Shown: in pieces, positions 63,810 to 64,000 of the stretch | How the letters are laid out: each line of letters opens with the position of its first letter | Numbering within the stretch: the stretch's first letter is position 1 | NCBI GenBank assembly: GCA_963802635.1 | Contig: CAWDJJ010000002.1 | Span: 434,001 to 498,000, forward strand | Source of the DNA: CAVTLG01 sp963802635 | GTDB taxonomy: Bacteria; Chloroflexota; Ktedonobacteria; Ktedonobacterales; Ktedonobacteraceae | DNA length: 64,000 nucleotides | Reading direction: 5' to 3' | Program-made: the position numbers and the translations under genes | The notes under the pieces: generated by a model | The model's database searches: none | What the model saw: the letters and a program-made list of their open reading frames with translations, nothing else | What the model was told of the DNA's origin: nothing

Positions 63810-64000
63810 ATGTTCCAGATAGGTACTGTATGACCTCGGTAGATCGTGAGGAGTTTTCCAGTAAAGGCATCCCAGACTTGTACCTTCGTGTCCTCGCCGC
63901 TTGAAGCAATGCGTGTTCCATCGTGTGACCAGGAGACACAATAGACGGAAGCTGTGTGACCAGTGTAGGTCAGAACATGTTTACCGGTTAGAGCTTCCCA

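Larger units (their letters stand above)
62122..64000 (-). pseudogene. WD40-repeat protein gene interrupted by an insertion sequence
   Basis: Part of a beta-propeller gene that continues beyond the window. The 63818-64000 side reads GKHVLTYTGHTASVYCVSWS, RIASSGEDTKVQVWDAFTGK and YRGHTVPIWN; the 62122-62596 side continues ITWSPDDASIATCGVDG and three more WD units (VRIWDALTGYAVLTYTGHTA, VQIWHAATGKHLITYRRHLD). Removing the element and one copy of the 8-bp target duplication restores one frame across the junction. A separate extra base in a GGAGGAGGAAA run near 62535 shifts the frame again. In Ktedonobacteria such propellers often form the C-terminus of kinases or STAND proteins. Confidence 0.85.

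Noticed and set aside
1..64000. tRNA, rRNA, replication origin or riboswitch
   Set aside because: I looked for cloverleaf ends, rRNA signatures and conserved aptamer cores and found none I could support by eye. A covariance-model search would be decisive.

Overview
The window reads as a chromosomal segment of a large-genome member of the Chloroflexota, most likely a Ktedonobacteria-type filamentous soil bacterium. This is inferred from gene content, not from a marker gene. Pointers are the many eukaryote-like Ser/Thr kinases with zinc ribbons or single-pass ectodomains, WD40, TPR and STAND proteins, a CysO/CysM/Mec sulfur-carrier operon, a lanthipeptide locus and a Gly/Pro/His-rich PadR regulator.

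Layout. 0-6.4 kb: a frameshifted zinc-ribbon kinase, then an operon of a PknG-like kinase, a vWA protein and a four-helix membrane protein resembling GlnX. 6.4-11.3 kb: flavin amine oxidase, DUF347 membrane protein, M29 aminopeptidase and a PadR repressor with two phased operators. 11.6-15.5 kb: a STAND NTPase with about twelve almost identical TPRs. 15.6-20.1 kb: a decayed type II lanthipeptide locus in which a deletion joins a truncated LanT to a truncated LanM. 20.3-26.8 kb: four tandem paralogues of an unrecognised repeat-protein family, each behind a conserved leader. 26.8-32.2 kb: comM and smc, both frameshifted as read. 32.4-38.7 kb: a duplicated-domain hypothetical protein, then a membrane protein and a receptor kinase with related ectodomains. 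38.7-42.2 kb: an Rpn-like fragment and the operon moeZ-like/cysO/cysM/mec. 42.5-50.4 kb: three tandem receptor pseudokinases sharing one chassis but carrying different glycan-binding ectodomains (CBM4/9-like, ricin-type, malectin-like), plus a solute-binding-protein fragment. 50.5-57 kb: P450, PAS histidine kinase, CoA-binding protein, PhzF protein, a hutU remnant and a restriction-endonuclease-like gene. 57.6-61 kb: a quaternary-amine (OpuC-type) ABC transporter. 61.4-64 kb: a secreted SH3b-like protein and a WD40 gene split by a complete insertion sequence with an 8-bp target duplication.

The strongest candidates for something new are the 20-27 kb repeat-protein array, whose two-helix repeat looks like TALE/BAT-type repeats, and the lectin-domain pseudokinase array at 42-50 kb. 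Much of the window concerns sensing and signalling: at least seven kinase or pseudokinase genes, one histidine kinase and several scaffold-repeat proteins.

Caution: frameshifts occur in genes that should be conserved (smc, comM) as well as in plausible pseudogenes, so part of the breakage could be sequencing error. All identifications come from reading motifs; no database search was possible.
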